Source: Chryseobacterium sp. ERMR1:04
Lineage (GTDB): Bacteria > Bacteroidota > Bacteroidia > Flavobacteriales > Weeksellaceae
Direction: 5' to 3'
Assembly (NCBI RefSeq): GCF_001297705.1
Contig: NZ_LIRF01000003.1
Coordinates: forward strand, 1,426,001-1,490,000
DNA: 64,000 nt
Each line of letters starts with the position of its first letter. The first letter of the stretch is position 1. The translations under genes were made by a program, and so were the position numbers. Shown piece by piece: positions 1-9,443 of the stretch. The notes under the pieces were generated by a model that ran no database searches, was not told the DNA's origin, and worked only from the letters and a program-made list of their open reading frames with translations.

Positions 1-699
1 CTGCACTTTATTTGCCACCAAATCCTGAAAGCCTTTCCTGTAATATTCTTTAAAAAAAGGACGGTAAGGCAATAACAGACTAATACGTTTAAAACGTTTC
101 TCAAATTCAATCCAATAATCTGTATAACTACACAACTGATCTCGCTTCAGGATGAGAAGCTCTGTTAATTCTTTTTCAAAAGCAGGATTTACTGTAAGCT
201 TTTGATTAAGATTGACAAATCCTTTTGGAACTTTTCCTCCTTCAAAAAAAGCCAGCTGACCGAAAATAAACTGGTCATTATCAGCTTGATCATAAACGTA
301 ACATTCTTTGTACTTTCTTGCTGCTGTAATCACCCATTTTACATCAGTAATCCCTCCGCTATGGCTATGCAGCAGGCCTCCTTTTGGCATTGATTGAAAG
401 ATATTAAATAATTCACTGCTTTCTATCAATGGCTTTATTTCATTAAAAGAACTATTAAACAATGGTATTTTCTGTTGATTTGTATCGGTAAGGAGCTTTT
501 TCCGTAACTCAAATAATTTTTTATCCAATACGATTTCAGCATCAGATAATTTTATATCAGTATCAAAAGCCAATGCTTCATTTTGCTGTTCCAATACAGT
601 CCAATCTTTTTGGTAAGTGGATTGTTCAGCCACTCTATTTTGGGCCCCAAACAAAGGAAATCCAAAAAGTAAAATATAAGTAAAATATCTCGTCTTCAT
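1..699 (-). CDS. Adenosine deaminase-like secreted enzyme (5' part; runs off the window)
   Basis: An open frame of 233 codons starts with ATG at 697-699 on the minus strand and continues past position 1. It opens with a signal peptide (hydrophobic residues 6-17, then FGAQ). Residues 104-113 read MPKGGLLHSH, the HxH metal-binding motif (H111, H113) that begins the catalytic barrel of the adenosine deaminase growth factor (ADGF/CECR1) branch. A long N-terminal region before this motif is typical of that branch. Family members deaminate adenosine to inosine at a zinc site; export here suggests nucleoside scavenging outside the cytoplasm. The later catalytic His, Glu and Asp residues lie outside the window, so activity cannot be judged. 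The family call rests on this one motif and its setting. Confidence 0.75.
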   Translation of the reverse strand, partial: MKTRYFTYILLFGFPLFGAQNRVAEQSTYQKDWTVLEQQNEALAFDTDIKLSDAEIVLDKKLFELRKKLLTDTNQQKIPLFNSSFNEIKPLIESSELFNIFQSMPKGGLLHSHSGGITDVKWVITAARKYKECYVYDQADNDQFIFGQLAFFEGGKVPKGFVNLNQKLTVNPAFEKELTELLILKRDQLCSYTDYWIEFEKRFKRISLLLPYRPFFKEYYRKGFQDLVANKVQ

Positions 700-1159
700 A
701 ATATTGAGATTTGCTTTGTACGATTGATTTTACGCAACAATGTATTGAAAAAAAATAAAAATTACAATGAAATTCTATCAAAAAATATAATAATTTTTTC
801 GAGTAAAAAGCAATAGCCATAAGACCCCCTTGAAAAGTTCTCATTATCAGGATTAAAAGGATTATTTCATTACTCTTCCATTTATTAAAAAAAAGAAAAT
901 TAGGTTTAAATAAAATCATAAAATACGGATTCCCACAAATTCATTTTTTTAATATGAATATCTTTGACATAAAAATAAGATGTATATTTCAACTAGACCG
1001 TAAATGTTAGTTTAGAAATAAAAAATGCTCAGATATGAAACCTCAACCAATATAACAATAAGGTTTTCACATCAGATATTATCATTAAAGAAAGATTTCT
1101 CTTATTCAATTAAAGGAAAGACAGGTGAAATGCAATATAATTTTTGACAGAACAGAATC
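700..1159. other. AT-rich intergenic region, divergent
   Basis: This 460-base gap separates the minus-strand deaminase from sbcD and must carry both promoters. I see no convincing coding sequence and no clear hairpin. A sequence TATAATTTTTG just before sbcD (about 1135-1145) resembles the Bacteroidota -7 box but has one base too many between TA and TTTG. Confidence 0.4.
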
Positions 1160-2395
1160 ATGAAAATCCTCCATACTGCAGACTGGCATATAGGTCAGCT
1201 GTTCCATGAATACGACCGTACCTACGAACACCAAAATTTCCTGAATTGGCTGGTGCACACTTTACAAGATGAAAAGATAGACGTACTTCTCATAAGCGGA
1301 GATGTTTTTGATATTTCCAATCCTGCAGCGGCCTCTATAAAAATGTTTTACAGTTTCTTAAACAGTGCCACGAAAGCAAACCCAGATTTACAGATTATTA
1401 TTACTGCAGGCAATCACGATTCTGCGTCTCGATTAGAAGCGCCAAAGCCGTTATTGGAATCCTCGAATGTACATATCATTGGTTTGGTTGAAAAAGATGC
1501 AACAGGAAATATTGATTATGAAAAATTACTTGTTCCTATCTATGATCATTCAGGAAACATAAAAATATGGTGTCTGGCTATTCCGTTTTTACGTATGGGT
1601 GACTATCCAACGATTCCCGACTCTGCAAATCCTTATACCGATGGCGTAACTGCATTATATCAGGAAGCTTTCGAATATGCAGAGCAAAAAAAACAGAATG
1701 GACAAACCATTATTGCCATGGGACATCTGCATACGCACCATGCCGAAATCACCGAACTGGATAAAACCGAACGATTGATTATGGGAGGTGTAGAATGTAT
1801 TCCGGCCACGGCGTTTCATCAGGATATTAAATATGTCGCATTAGGTCATATCCATAAGGCACAATGCATTGGTGGAAAAGAACATATCCGATATTCGGGA
1901 AGTCCATTACCGATGTCTTTTTCTGAGCTTAATTACAAACATCAGGTTATTGTGTTTGAACTCAACGAAGAAATCAGCAACCTTACATCAGTAGAGATCC
2001 CACTCTTTGTTCCGCTACAAAGAATTCCTCAAACCTCGCTGCCTTTACAAGAAGTGATTGCGTTATTAGAAAAATTACCTGTCATAGAAAACGATTTAGA
2101 GATAGCGCCTTATCTTGAAGTAAAAGTATTGCTTGATGGACCTGAACCTGCTTTAAGACATAAAATAGAAACTGCATTATTGGGTAAAAAAATAAGACTT
2201 GCTAAAATTGATGTTAAATACCCTAGCGCAAGCCAGCAAACACCTGAATTTATTACCCAGGAAAAACTAATCGAGCTACAACCCTTGGATGTATTCGACA
2301 AAATATACCAATCCAAATACAATAGCAATGTTCCTCCCGCTATACTGCAACTTTTTCAACAGGTAACGGAGGAAGTAAATCAAAAAGGAGAATAA
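1160..2395 (+). CDS. sbcD: Exonuclease SbcCD subunit D
   Basis: Metallophosphoesterase subunit of the SbcCD (bacterial Mre11-Rad50) nuclease, which cuts DNA hairpins and processes ends of double-strand breaks and blocked replication forks. All signature motifs are visible in order: DWH (D8, H10), GDVFD (about 47-51), GNHDS (about 84-88), GHLHTHH (about 190) and GHIHK (about 225); together they bind two Mn2+ ions. The length of 411 residues is normal for the family. The stop is one base before the start of sbcC, so the two are co-translated and almost certainly form one complex. The C-terminal part after about residue 270 is the capping domain that contacts SbcC. Confidence 0.97.
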   Translation: MKILHTADWHIGQLFHEYDRTYEHQNFLNWLVHTLQDEKIDVLLISGDVFDISNPAAASIKMFYSFLNSATKANPDLQIIITAGNHDSASRLEAPKPLLESSNVHIIGLVEKDATGNIDYEKLLVPIYDHSGNIKIWCLAIPFLRMGDYPTIPDSANPYTDGVTALYQEAFEYAEQKKQNGQTIIAMGHLHTHHAEITELDKTERLIMGGVECIPATAFHQDIKYVALGHIHKAQCIGGKEHIRYSGSPLPMSFSELNYKHQVIVFELNEEISNLTSVEIPLFVPLQRIPQTSLPLQEVIALLEKLPVIENDLEIAPYLEVKVLLDGPEPALRHKIETALLGKKIRLAKIDVKYPSASQQTPEFITQEKLIELQPLDVFDKIYQSKYNSNVPPAILQLFQQVTEEVNQKGE

Positions 2396-2396
2396 G

Positions 2397-5300
2397 ATGA
2401 AGATACTGGCCATACGCATAAAAAACCTAGCCTCCTTAGAAGGAAATACTGAGATTGACTTTACCGCCGAACCCCTTTGTTCAGCCGGAATTTTTGCCAT
2501 CACCGGAGCTACCGGAGCCGGCAAATCTACCATATTGGACGCGCTCTGTTTGGCTTTATACGGTAAAACACCCCGATACCTGCAGGCAAAAGAAACAGGA
2601 ATAGAAATCTATGATGTGCAAGGAAGTACCCTTAGCCAGGGAGATGTCCGAAGTATTTTACGTGACGGAACAGCCGACGGATTTGCTGAGGTTGATTTTA
2701 GAGGCGTCGATGGGCAACATTACCGTGCCACCTGGAGCGTAAGACGTGCCAGAAACAAAGCGGAAGGAAGTATGCAGTCTGATTCTGTCACTTTAAAGAA
2801 TATAAGTTCTGAGGTAGCTATTCCGGGTAAAAAAGTAGAAACACTGAGAGAAATAGAAAGGCTTGTTGGCTTAAATTTCGAGCAATTTACCCGATCTGTA
2901 TTATTGGCACAAGGCGATTTTACAGCCTTTATGAAAGCCAGCAAAGATGAAAAGTCATCCTTATTAGAAAAACTTACAGGAACCCATATTTACTCCGAAA
3001 TTTCTAAAAAGATATTCGAAAAAAACAGAATTGAAGAGCAACAGCTTCGCGAACTTACCCTCCGAAAAGAAGGAATTGTAACCTTCAACGAAGAAGAACT
3101 TAAAACTTTATTGGAAGAGCAAAATGTTTTAACAACTCAAATTCAAGGGTTAGAAAAAGAAATAGAAAACCTAAGCAACGAAATAAGTTGGCATGAGCAA
3201 CTTACTACATTTCAAATCAATCTTCTTGAAGCCAATACCGCATTACAACAAGCAACTGAGAATAAAGCAAATACCAGTACTCGCAGGCAAAAACTATTGG
3301 TGACTGAACAGGCGCAACAAACCAGAAGTTGGGCAGATGCACAAAAATATTCACAACAACAGCATGCTGAGAAAACTAGCGTTTTAGCCAAGTTAGAAGA
3401 AACAATTACATCGCTTCAGGAACAAAAAGGAAAATTAGAAACACAGTTTTTAGACGCTGGAAATCATTTAATCACACAAAATCAAGCGTTTGATAATGCT
3501 CTCCCCTTTCTTGAGCAAGCAAAAAAACTCGATACGCTCCTCGTTGAAAAAAAGGAAACATTAGAAAAAACAAAAAAAGAAGCTGAAAGTGCTTCAGAAG
3601 CAAGCAGCAAGCAGCAAAAATCATTGGTAGATAAACAAGCAGAATTGGCAATTGTATCAACTCAGATTACCACTATCACCAACTGGCAAACAGAAAACAG
3701 AGACCGCAGCCCAATCGCTGAAAATAAAAATATCATTCTCTCCAAATTACAGGATGCTCAAAAACTTTTGGAAACGGTACAGTCTTCCACCAAAGAATTG
3801 GATGTACTAAAGGATAAAATTAGTCATACTGAGACCGAAAAAACAACGATTGAAGCGAACCTAGGCAAACAGAGTCAAGAATGGGAAAATCTAAGGAAAA
3901 CTTATGATTTCCAATCGAAAGAATTGCTATTAATACCAATCGAAAGTTTAAATTCAGATAAAGAATCAACAACCCGTTCTGTCGAAAATACCATCAAAGC
4001 ACAAGCGCATTGGCAACTGTTATATGGCACACTTACGGAATTGGAAACTTTAAGCCAAAAGCAACTAACAGATCAATCCGACTCCCAAACAAAACAACAA
4101 AGTCTGGAAGAACTTTCCAGACAATTGCTTGTAGAAAATGCTCAAAGAGAAACTGCCGCACAGCTTTTACAGCAAGCCCGTCTGGCATCAGCCGAAAATA
4201 TTGAGACGCTTAGAAATGCTTTAGTTGATGAAGAACCTTGCCCGGTATGTGGCAGCACAAACCATCCTTATACCCAACATCATCCGCAATTACAAAATGT
4301 ATTGGCTACGTTGGAAGAAGTCTACAATGAAAATGATCGCATCTATCTTACCAGTTTTGGTAAGCATAAAGCTTTAGAGCAGGCTTTTCAAACACTACAA
4401 CAGACCATTCAAAATCAAAGCGAGGCCATTCAGATCATTCAATCTGCCTTGGAAAGTAGAAAACAAATTTGGGAACAATTCGATATTGCCCAAGAAAGTC
4501 ATTCGCTTCCTGATGTTAAAAAAGCAGACTGGATTGAAGAAAAATTACAATCCCTCCAAATAAAACAAGACGGTTTATTTACGCAAATAAAGGCTCATAC
4601 TCTTCAAAAACAACAGCTAGAAGCCGATAAAATTAAAATCGATCAATTAAAAGAAACCATTGATAGCCTTACCAATCAACTGAAAGATAAGAAAGCGTCC
4701 ATTGCTCTTTACCAAGAACAGCACAATGGAAAAGCTAATGAACAGAACAAAGCGACATTGGATCTTCAGGAGGTTGAAAAAATAATCTCCCCTTACTTCA
4801 CCACCTCAGAATGGATGAAAAACTGGAAGGCAGATCCCAATACATTTGTAGAACGCATTGAAACCTTTGCCAAAACATGGAATGAAAACTTGGAAAATTT
4901 AGCGCAATATACTCTTCAAAAAGGTTCACTTGAGGCAACGTTAAAAGAGCTGGAAAACCAGGCAAAAAAACTGTTGTCAGAAGTTTCCAATACCTCAGCA
5001 GTATATGCACAACAAAACCAAAATTATTTGGAACTGACGAAGCAACGCCATGATATTTTCGAAGGGAGATCTGCAAAAGACATGGAGGATCAGTTAAAAC
5101 AATCCATCATTAAAGCTCAAAAACAGCAGGATCAGCTTAAAGAAATACAACAGGAACTCAGCATTAACAGTACAAAAACCAGCACCCAAAAAGAGGAACT
5201 GTTAGCCACAATAAGCATTTTAACAACAGAAGTAAAAAATGCTTCAGAAAAAATAGAAATATGGCTTAATGATTATAATCAAAAAAACAATCAAAGTCTA

Positions 5301-6131
5301 AGTATTACTGAGCTTCATCAGCTTCTTACCTTTACGAATGATTGGATTGATGCCGAACGTATAGCATTACAAACTATTGATGATGAGGTAACCAAAGCAA
5401 CTTCCATCCTCTCTGAAAGAAAACAATTGCTAGATGCTCATCAGCAAAAATCGATATCCGAACGCCCACTCGATGATCTCAATGCATTATTTACAGTGGC
5501 AAAGTCGGATGCAGAATTACAGAAACATAAAAGAAGTGAAATTGGGTTCCAATTACAACAGGATGAAGCCAATAAGAATAAAATTGGTGACTTACTGAAA
5601 AGTATCGAAACACAAGCCGGCATTACCGAAAACTGGAGTAAGCTGAATGACATTATTGGCTCTGCAGATGGTAAAAAATTCCGTCAAATTGCTCAGGAAT
5701 ATACTCTAGATGCTTTGCTTGGTTACGCCAATATTCACCTGCAAGCCCTCACTAATCGATATAAGATTGAACGTATTCCTTCTACGCTTGGCTTACAGGT
5801 TGTGGATCAGGATATGGGTGATGAAGTTCGCACCGTCTACTCGCTTTCTGGTGGAGAATCTTTCTTAGTTTCGCTTGCCCTTGCTTTAGGTCTGGCCTCT
5901 TTGTCATCCAGCCGCATGAAGGTAGAATCTTTGTTTATTGATGAAGGTTTTGGCTCTTTAGATCCTACGACCCTCAATATTGCGATGGATGCCTTGGAAA
6001 GACTACACAATCAGGGTCGTAAAGTGGGGGTGATTTCTCATGTACAGGAAATGACAGAAAGAATACCTGTGCAAATTAAAGTGAGTAAGCAGCAGAGCGG
6101 GAAAAGTAAAGTAGAAGTTTTGGGAATGTAA
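2397..6131 (+). CDS. sbcC: Exonuclease SbcCD subunit C (SMC-like ATPase)
   Basis: Rad50-type ATPase that dimerises with SbcD. The Walker A loop GATGAGKS is at residues 37-44. Two very long Gln/Glu/Lys-rich coiled coils flank a zinc-hook CPVC (C615, C618) placed almost exactly at the middle of the 1244 residues. The ABC signature LSGGES is near residue 1150, followed by Walker B ending FIDEGFGSLD. It is longer than E. coli SbcC (about 1050 residues), mostly through coiled coil. It starts one base after the sbcD stop, so the pair is an operon. No odd residue is seen in the catalytic motifs. Confidence 0.97.
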   Translation: MKILAIRIKNLASLEGNTEIDFTAEPLCSAGIFAITGATGAGKSTILDALCLALYGKTPRYLQAKETGIEIYDVQGSTLSQGDVRSILRDGTADGFAEVDFRGVDGQHYRATWSVRRARNKAEGSMQSDSVTLKNISSEVAIPGKKVETLREIERLVGLNFEQFTRSVLLAQGDFTAFMKASKDEKSSLLEKLTGTHIYSEISKKIFEKNRIEEQQLRELTLRKEGIVTFNEEELKTLLEEQNVLTTQIQGLEKEIENLSNEISWHEQLTTFQINLLEANTALQQATENKANTSTRRQKLLVTEQAQQTRSWADAQKYSQQQHAEKTSVLAKLEETITSLQEQKGKLETQFLDAGNHLITQNQAFDNALPFLEQAKKLDTLLVEKKETLEKTKKEAESASEASSKQQKSLVDKQAELAIVSTQITTITNWQTENRDRSPIAENKNIILSKLQDAQKLLETVQSSTKELDVLKDKISHTETEKTTIEANLGKQSQEWENLRKTYDFQSKELLLIPIESLNSDKESTTRSVENTIKAQAHWQLLYGTLTELETLSQKQLTDQSDSQTKQQSLEELSRQLLVENAQRETAAQLLQQARLASAENIETLRNALVDEEPCPVCGSTNHPYTQHHPQLQNVLATLEEVYNENDRIYLTSFGKHKALEQAFQTLQQTIQNQSEAIQIIQSALESRKQIWEQFDIAQESHSLPDVKKADWIEEKLQSLQIKQDGLFTQIKAHTLQKQQLEADKIKIDQLKETIDSLTNQLKDKKASIALYQEQHNGKANEQNKATLDLQEVEKIISPYFTTSEWMKNWKADPNTFVERIETFAKTWNENLENLAQYTLQKGSLEATLKELENQAKKLLSEVSNTSAVYAQQNQNYLELTKQRHDIFEGRSAKDMEDQLKQSIIKAQKQQDQLKEIQQELSINSTKTSTQKEELLATISILTTEVKNASEKIEIWLNDYNQKNNQSLSITELHQLLTFTNDWIDAERIALQTIDDEVTKATSILSERKQLLDAHQQKSISERPLDDLNALFTVAKSDAELQKHKRSEIGFQLQQDEANKNKIGDLLKSIETQAGITENWSKLNDIIGSADGKKFRQIAQEYTLDALLGYANIHLQALTNRYKIERIPSTLGLQVVDQDMGDEVRTVYSLSGGESFLVSLALALGLASLSSSRMKVESLFIDEGFGSLDPTTLNIAMDALERLHNQGRKVGVISHVQEMTERIPVQIKVSKQQSGKSKVEVLGM

Positions 6132-6224
6132 AACGTAATGAATGAAATAAAGGGGCTAAATCATTTAGACTAAAAAAAGTTTATACCCTACGGACAATCA
6201 TAAAAATAATTAATGAAATTATAA

Positions 6225-6407
6225 ACTTTCAATTTAACCACAAAAGAGGCAAAAGATTAACACATGAGTGTTTTAAGCTAAGCCTTAAACTGCAAATAAG
6301 AGCACATCAGTTTTTAAACATTTTTTGAGAACTTTTGTGTTCTAAAAATTACATAATGGTTAGCTATCCAAGTAGCTTTTGTGTTGCTTTTGAGGTTAAT
6401 TTTCAAA
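6225..6407 (+). repeat. Intergenic repeat R2, complete copy with inverted ends
   Basis: The left end (around 6228-6255, TTAACCACAAAAGAGGCAAAAG) and the right end (around 6376-6405) are inverted versions of each other: the reverse complement of the right end reads TTAACCTCAAAAGCAACAC. The inner parts (AGAGCACATCAG and CTTTTGTGTTCT) also oppose each other. The first 94 bases (6225-6318) recur at 11146-11239 with about 79 identical positions and no net gap. The structure resembles a small non-autonomous element or a long transcribed hairpin. Confidence 0.65.
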
Positions 6408-6424
6408 TAAACAGAGCGTCTTTA

Positions 6425-6488
6425 TCAATAGGAACGGGTTTTAACCCGTTCAAATAAAACAAAAAATCAATCGGCTTCAGCCAAAACT
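6425..6488 (+). repeat. Intergenic repeat R1, bipartite palindrome (copy A)
   Basis: It begins TCAATAGG, then a perfect hairpin GAACGGGTT-TT-AACCCGTTC (6432-6451), an A-rich spacer, a second hairpin GGCT-TC-AGCC (6473-6482) and the end AAAACT. The same plan recurs inverted at 58175-58240 and in degraded form at 11316-11346. It behaves like a REP-type dispersed palindromic element. Its function is unknown. Confidence 0.7.
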
Positions 6489-6573
6489 AATAAAAGAAGA
6501 CTGATGAATCGGGGAGAAAACTAATTATTATTAGATGTACTCACTTAAACAAAGAGTGTATCTATTAATAATA

Positions 6574-6586
6574 TCATAAATTATGA
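6574..6586. promoter_or_regulatory. 13-base perfect palindrome upstream of moaA
   Basis: TCATAAATTATGA is an odd-length perfect palindrome about 50 bases upstream of a -7-like box TACATTTG (6639-6646) and 116 bases before moaA. It could be an operator for the Moco operon. No cognate regulator is evident nearby. Confidence 0.3.
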
Positions 6587-6702
6587 CATCATTATTAAAA
6601 TTAAAATGATGGAATTCATCAATCCAATAAACAATCATTACATTTGTAATACCTCTGTTTCATCCTTCATGAACATAAGGTCTTTATAAAAAACAAAATG
6701 CA

Positions 6703-7689
6703 ATGCTGACTGACCAACACGGACGAAAAATTAATTATTTACGGCTTGCCGTTACAGACCGATGCAATCTACGGTGTTCTTATTGTATGCCGGAAGAAGG
6801 GCTTGACTGGTTTCCACGCAATGAGCTAATGAATGATGAAGAAATGCTCCGGATCTGCTCTATTTTTACAGAACTAGGAGTTGATAAAATCAGGATAACC
6901 GGAGGAGAACCTTTTATCAGAAAGAATTTCATCCCGCTGCTTGAAAATATTTCCCGGCTCAATGGTCTTGAACACCTTACAATAACAACCAACGGACTGC
7001 TTACAGAAAAGCATATTCCTAAATTAAAAGAATTAGGAATAAAATCTGTTAATCTCAGTCTTGATACTTTAGATAAAGAACGCTTTTTTAACATCACACG
7101 CCGTAACAGTCTGGATAAAGTTCTAAAAACAATAGATACTCTCCTGCATAATGAGATCCATGTAAAGATCAATACAGTGGTTATGGAGGAAAAAAATATT
7201 GAGGACATTATTCCTCTGGTCCGGCTAGCAGAAAATAAAAATATAGACGTCCGATTTATTGAGGAAATGCCATTCAATGGAGGAAACCATGATACCTCTT
7301 TGGAATGGAATTTTGTGCGGATTTTAAATCATATTAAAGAACAATTTCCTGATATTACAAAAATTCCTGATCCTCAAAACTCCACCTCATACAACTACAG
7401 GATTCCTAAATTTAAAGGAGAAATCGGAATCATTGCCGCTTATACCCGTTCATTCTGTGGAAGCTGCAACCGAATACGAATTACACCCTCCGGAATGTTG
7501 AGAACATGTCTTTATGATGCCGGAACATTGAATTTAAAAGATGCAATGCGGGAAGGTAAAACAGATGATGAACTCAAGAACCTCATCGTATTGGCTCTCC
7601 AGAAAAAGACAAAAGACGGTTGGGAAGCCCAACAATTTAATTTAACAGAACAGCAGAGCCATCAGTCTATGGCAACAATAGGCGGTTAA
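6703..7689 (+). CDS. moaA: GTP 3',8-cyclase MoaA
   Basis: Radical-SAM enzyme that, before MoaC acts, converts GTP to 3',8-cyclo-GTP, the first step of molybdenum-cofactor synthesis. The radical-SAM cluster CNLRCSYC (C21, C25, C28) and the second, substrate-binding cluster (C252, C255, C269 in FCGSCNRIRI...RTCLYD) are both present. The sequence ends in GG, matching the conserved MoaA tail that takes part in catalysis. The length of 328 residues is normal. It is the first gene of a five-gene plus-strand Moco operon; moeA follows after 4 bases. Confidence 0.97.
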   Translation: MLTDQHGRKINYLRLAVTDRCNLRCSYCMPEEGLDWFPRNELMNDEEMLRICSIFTELGVDKIRITGGEPFIRKNFIPLLENISRLNGLEHLTITTNGLLTEKHIPKLKELGIKSVNLSLDTLDKERFFNITRRNSLDKVLKTIDTLLHNEIHVKINTVVMEEKNIEDIIPLVRLAENKNIDVRFIEEMPFNGGNHDTSLEWNFVRILNHIKEQFPDITKIPDPQNSTSYNYRIPKFKGEIGIIAAYTRSFCGSCNRIRITPSGMLRTCLYDAGTLNLKDAMREGKTDDELKNLIVLALQKKTKDGWEAQQFNLTEQQSHQSMATIGG

Positions 7690-7693
7690 AAAA

Positions 7694-8899
7694 ATGGAAA
7701 TAATCACAGTACAGGAAGCAGAACATATTATTTTTTCTCAGATCCAGGATTTTGGAACAGAAGAAATACCCTATGACCAATCCTTGGGAAAAGTATTGGC
7801 AGAAGACCTTATAGCAGACCGAGATCTCCCCCCGTTTGACAGGCCAACGGTAGACGGGATTGCCATTGATTTTGAAGCCTATCATGAAGGAATCCATACT
7901 TTTACCATAAAAGCAACCCAAGCAGCAGGCGAACTTCCGGCAGCCATTACACACAATAAAGAATGTATTGAAATAATGACAGGAGCAGCCGTGGATCATT
8001 CTGTAAATACCGTCATTCGTTATGAAGACCTCTCCATTGAAAACGGAATTGCTACCATTCAGGATATAGAAATAAAAAAAGGGCAGAATATTCATCTCAA
8101 AGGAAAGGATAAAAAGAAAGATGATCTTCTTGTCCGAGCCAATCAAATCATTACTCCTTCCATTATCGGTGTGGCAGCCTCTATTGGTAAAACAAAAGTA
8201 CTGGTAAAAAAGTTACCCCGTGTAGTCCTCATTTCTACAGGAGATGAAATGGTAAGTCCAGAAACAGAACCTACCCCTTTTCAGCTGCGCCGTTCCAACA
8301 GCATTACCATAAAAACGGTATTGGCAAAATACAGCATCAACGCTGAAACCATTCATCTTAATGATGATTTTGAGATCATCAGAAACGAACTAAAGCGTTG
8401 CCTTTCTGAGTATGACATCCTCCTGATAAGCGGAGGAGTCTCTATGGGGAAATTTGATTATATCCCAAAAGTGTTGGAAGAGCTGAGGGTTGATAAATTA
8501 TTTCATAAGATAAAACAACGCCCCGGTAAACCATTTTGGTTTGGGAAAAGCCTAGATCAGAAACTTATTTTTGCATTTCCCGGAAATCCTGTTTCTGTAT
8601 TTATGTGTCTGCACCGTTATTTTATTCCATGGTTGGAGCAGTCTTTAGAAATTGAAGAAACCAGTCCACAATACGCAGTCTTGCAAAATGATATTCATTT
8701 TCCTTACTTACTTCAATACTTTGCCCAGGTAAAACTGAATATCAATAAAACAGGACAACTAACTGCAACATCAATTGATACAAACGGTTCAGGGGATTTC
8801 TCCCATCTTTCAGAAACCAATGCATTCATAGAATTACCTTTGGAACAAGATATATTTAAAAAAGGAGAAGTTTACAAAGTGTGGAAATATAATTTTTAA
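7694..8899 (+). CDS. moeA: Molybdopterin molybdenumtransferase MoeA
   Basis: Inserts molybdate into (adenylylated) molybdopterin. It shows the MoeA hallmarks: DRPTVDGIAI near residue 50, STGDEMV near 180, LISGGVSMGKFDYI near 250, RPGKPFWFG near 280 and FPGNPVSVF near 298. At 401 residues it has the expected N-terminal, MogA-like central and C-terminal domains. It lies 4 bases after moaA. No mogA/moaB adenylyltransferase gene is in the window, so that partner must be elsewhere or missing. Confidence 0.96.
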   Translation: MEIITVQEAEHIIFSQIQDFGTEEIPYDQSLGKVLAEDLIADRDLPPFDRPTVDGIAIDFEAYHEGIHTFTIKATQAAGELPAAITHNKECIEIMTGAAVDHSVNTVIRYEDLSIENGIATIQDIEIKKGQNIHLKGKDKKKDDLLVRANQIITPSIIGVAASIGKTKVLVKKLPRVVLISTGDEMVSPETEPTPFQLRRSNSITIKTVLAKYSINAETIHLNDDFEIIRNELKRCLSEYDILLISGGVSMGKFDYIPKVLEELRVDKLFHKIKQRPGKPFWFGKSLDQKLIFAFPGNPVSVFMCLHRYFIPWLEQSLEIEETSPQYAVLQNDIHFPYLLQYFAQVKLNINKTGQLTATSIDTNGSGDFSHLSETNAFIELPLEQDIFKKGEVYKVWKYNF

Positions 8900-8966
8900 A
8901 ACAGCATACATACACGATTTTTAGTACTTTTCATTTCTAGAATCGCCGTATAAAATATCAAAAATC

Positions 8967-9443
8967 ATGTCAGAATTCACCCATCTCAATAAAAACGGAC
9001 AGCCCGCCATGGTAGATGTTGGCGAGAAAAAAATATCCCTCAGAAAAGCGACGGCAAAGGCTGTTGTCCTTTTACCGGAACGTGTTTTAGAAGCTCTTCA
9101 GAAAGATAATTTCCAAACTAAAAAGGGATCTGTATTTCAAATTGCCATTATTGCCGGAATTATGGGCGCAAAACAAACAAGCGGATTAATCCCGCTCTGC
9201 CATCCGATAGGTTTGGATAATTGTGAATTGGAAATAGAACTGAATGCACTCAATGAAGTCGTTATCCAATGTACCGCAAGCATAGAAGGTAAAACCGGAG
9301 TAGAAATGGAAGCTTTAACAGGTGCTTCCGTAGCCGCATTAACCATTTATGATATGTGCAAGGCATTCAGTCAAGACATTATCATTAAGGAAATAAAACT
9401 AACAGAAAAAACAGGTGGTAAAAATGACTTCAAAAGAGCATAA
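8967..9443 (+). CDS. moaC: Cyclic pyranopterin monophosphate synthase MoaC
   Basis: Converts 3',8-cyclo-GTP from MoaA into cyclic pyranopterin monophosphate. Conserved blocks are visible: MVDVGEK near residue 15, SGLIPLCHPI near 72 and GKTGVEMEALTGASVAALTIYDMCKA at about 108-133. The length of 158 residues is that of a stand-alone MoaC, so it is not a MoaC-MoaB fusion. A 67-base gap separates it from moeA. Its last 20 bases overlap the start of mobA in another frame, pointing to coupled translation. Confidence 0.96.
   Translation: MSEFTHLNKNGQPAMVDVGEKKISLRKATAKAVVLLPERVLEALQKDNFQTKKGSVFQIAIIAGIMGAKQTSGLIPLCHPIGLDNCELEIELNALNEVVIQCTASIEGKTGVEMEALTGASVAALTIYDMCKAFSQDIIIKEIKLTEKTGGKNDFKRA

Larger units (their letters stand above)
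6132..6702. other. Intergenic region with two repeat elements and the moa promoter region
   Basis: This 571-base gap holds no gene. It contains the R2 repeat (6225-6407), the R1 bipartite palindrome (6425-6488), a 13-base perfect palindrome (6574-6586) and a -7-like box TACATTTG (6639-6646) ahead of moaA. Confidence 0.7.

Noticed and set aside
635..919. 94-codon minus-strand frame overlapping the deaminase start
   Set aside because: It overlaps the better supported signal-peptide start of the deaminase gene in another frame and shows only Phe/Ile/Leu-rich AT-driven composition.
6225..6500. CRISPR array or tRNA in the repeat-rich gap
   Set aside because: Only single dispersed palindromes, with no regular repeat-spacer series and no tRNA cloverleaf or TTCGANNC T-loop.
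6780..7277. 165-codon minus-strand frame inside moaA
   Set aside because: It is opposite to the clearly conserved moaA frame and its Ser/Arg-rich translation has no domain features.
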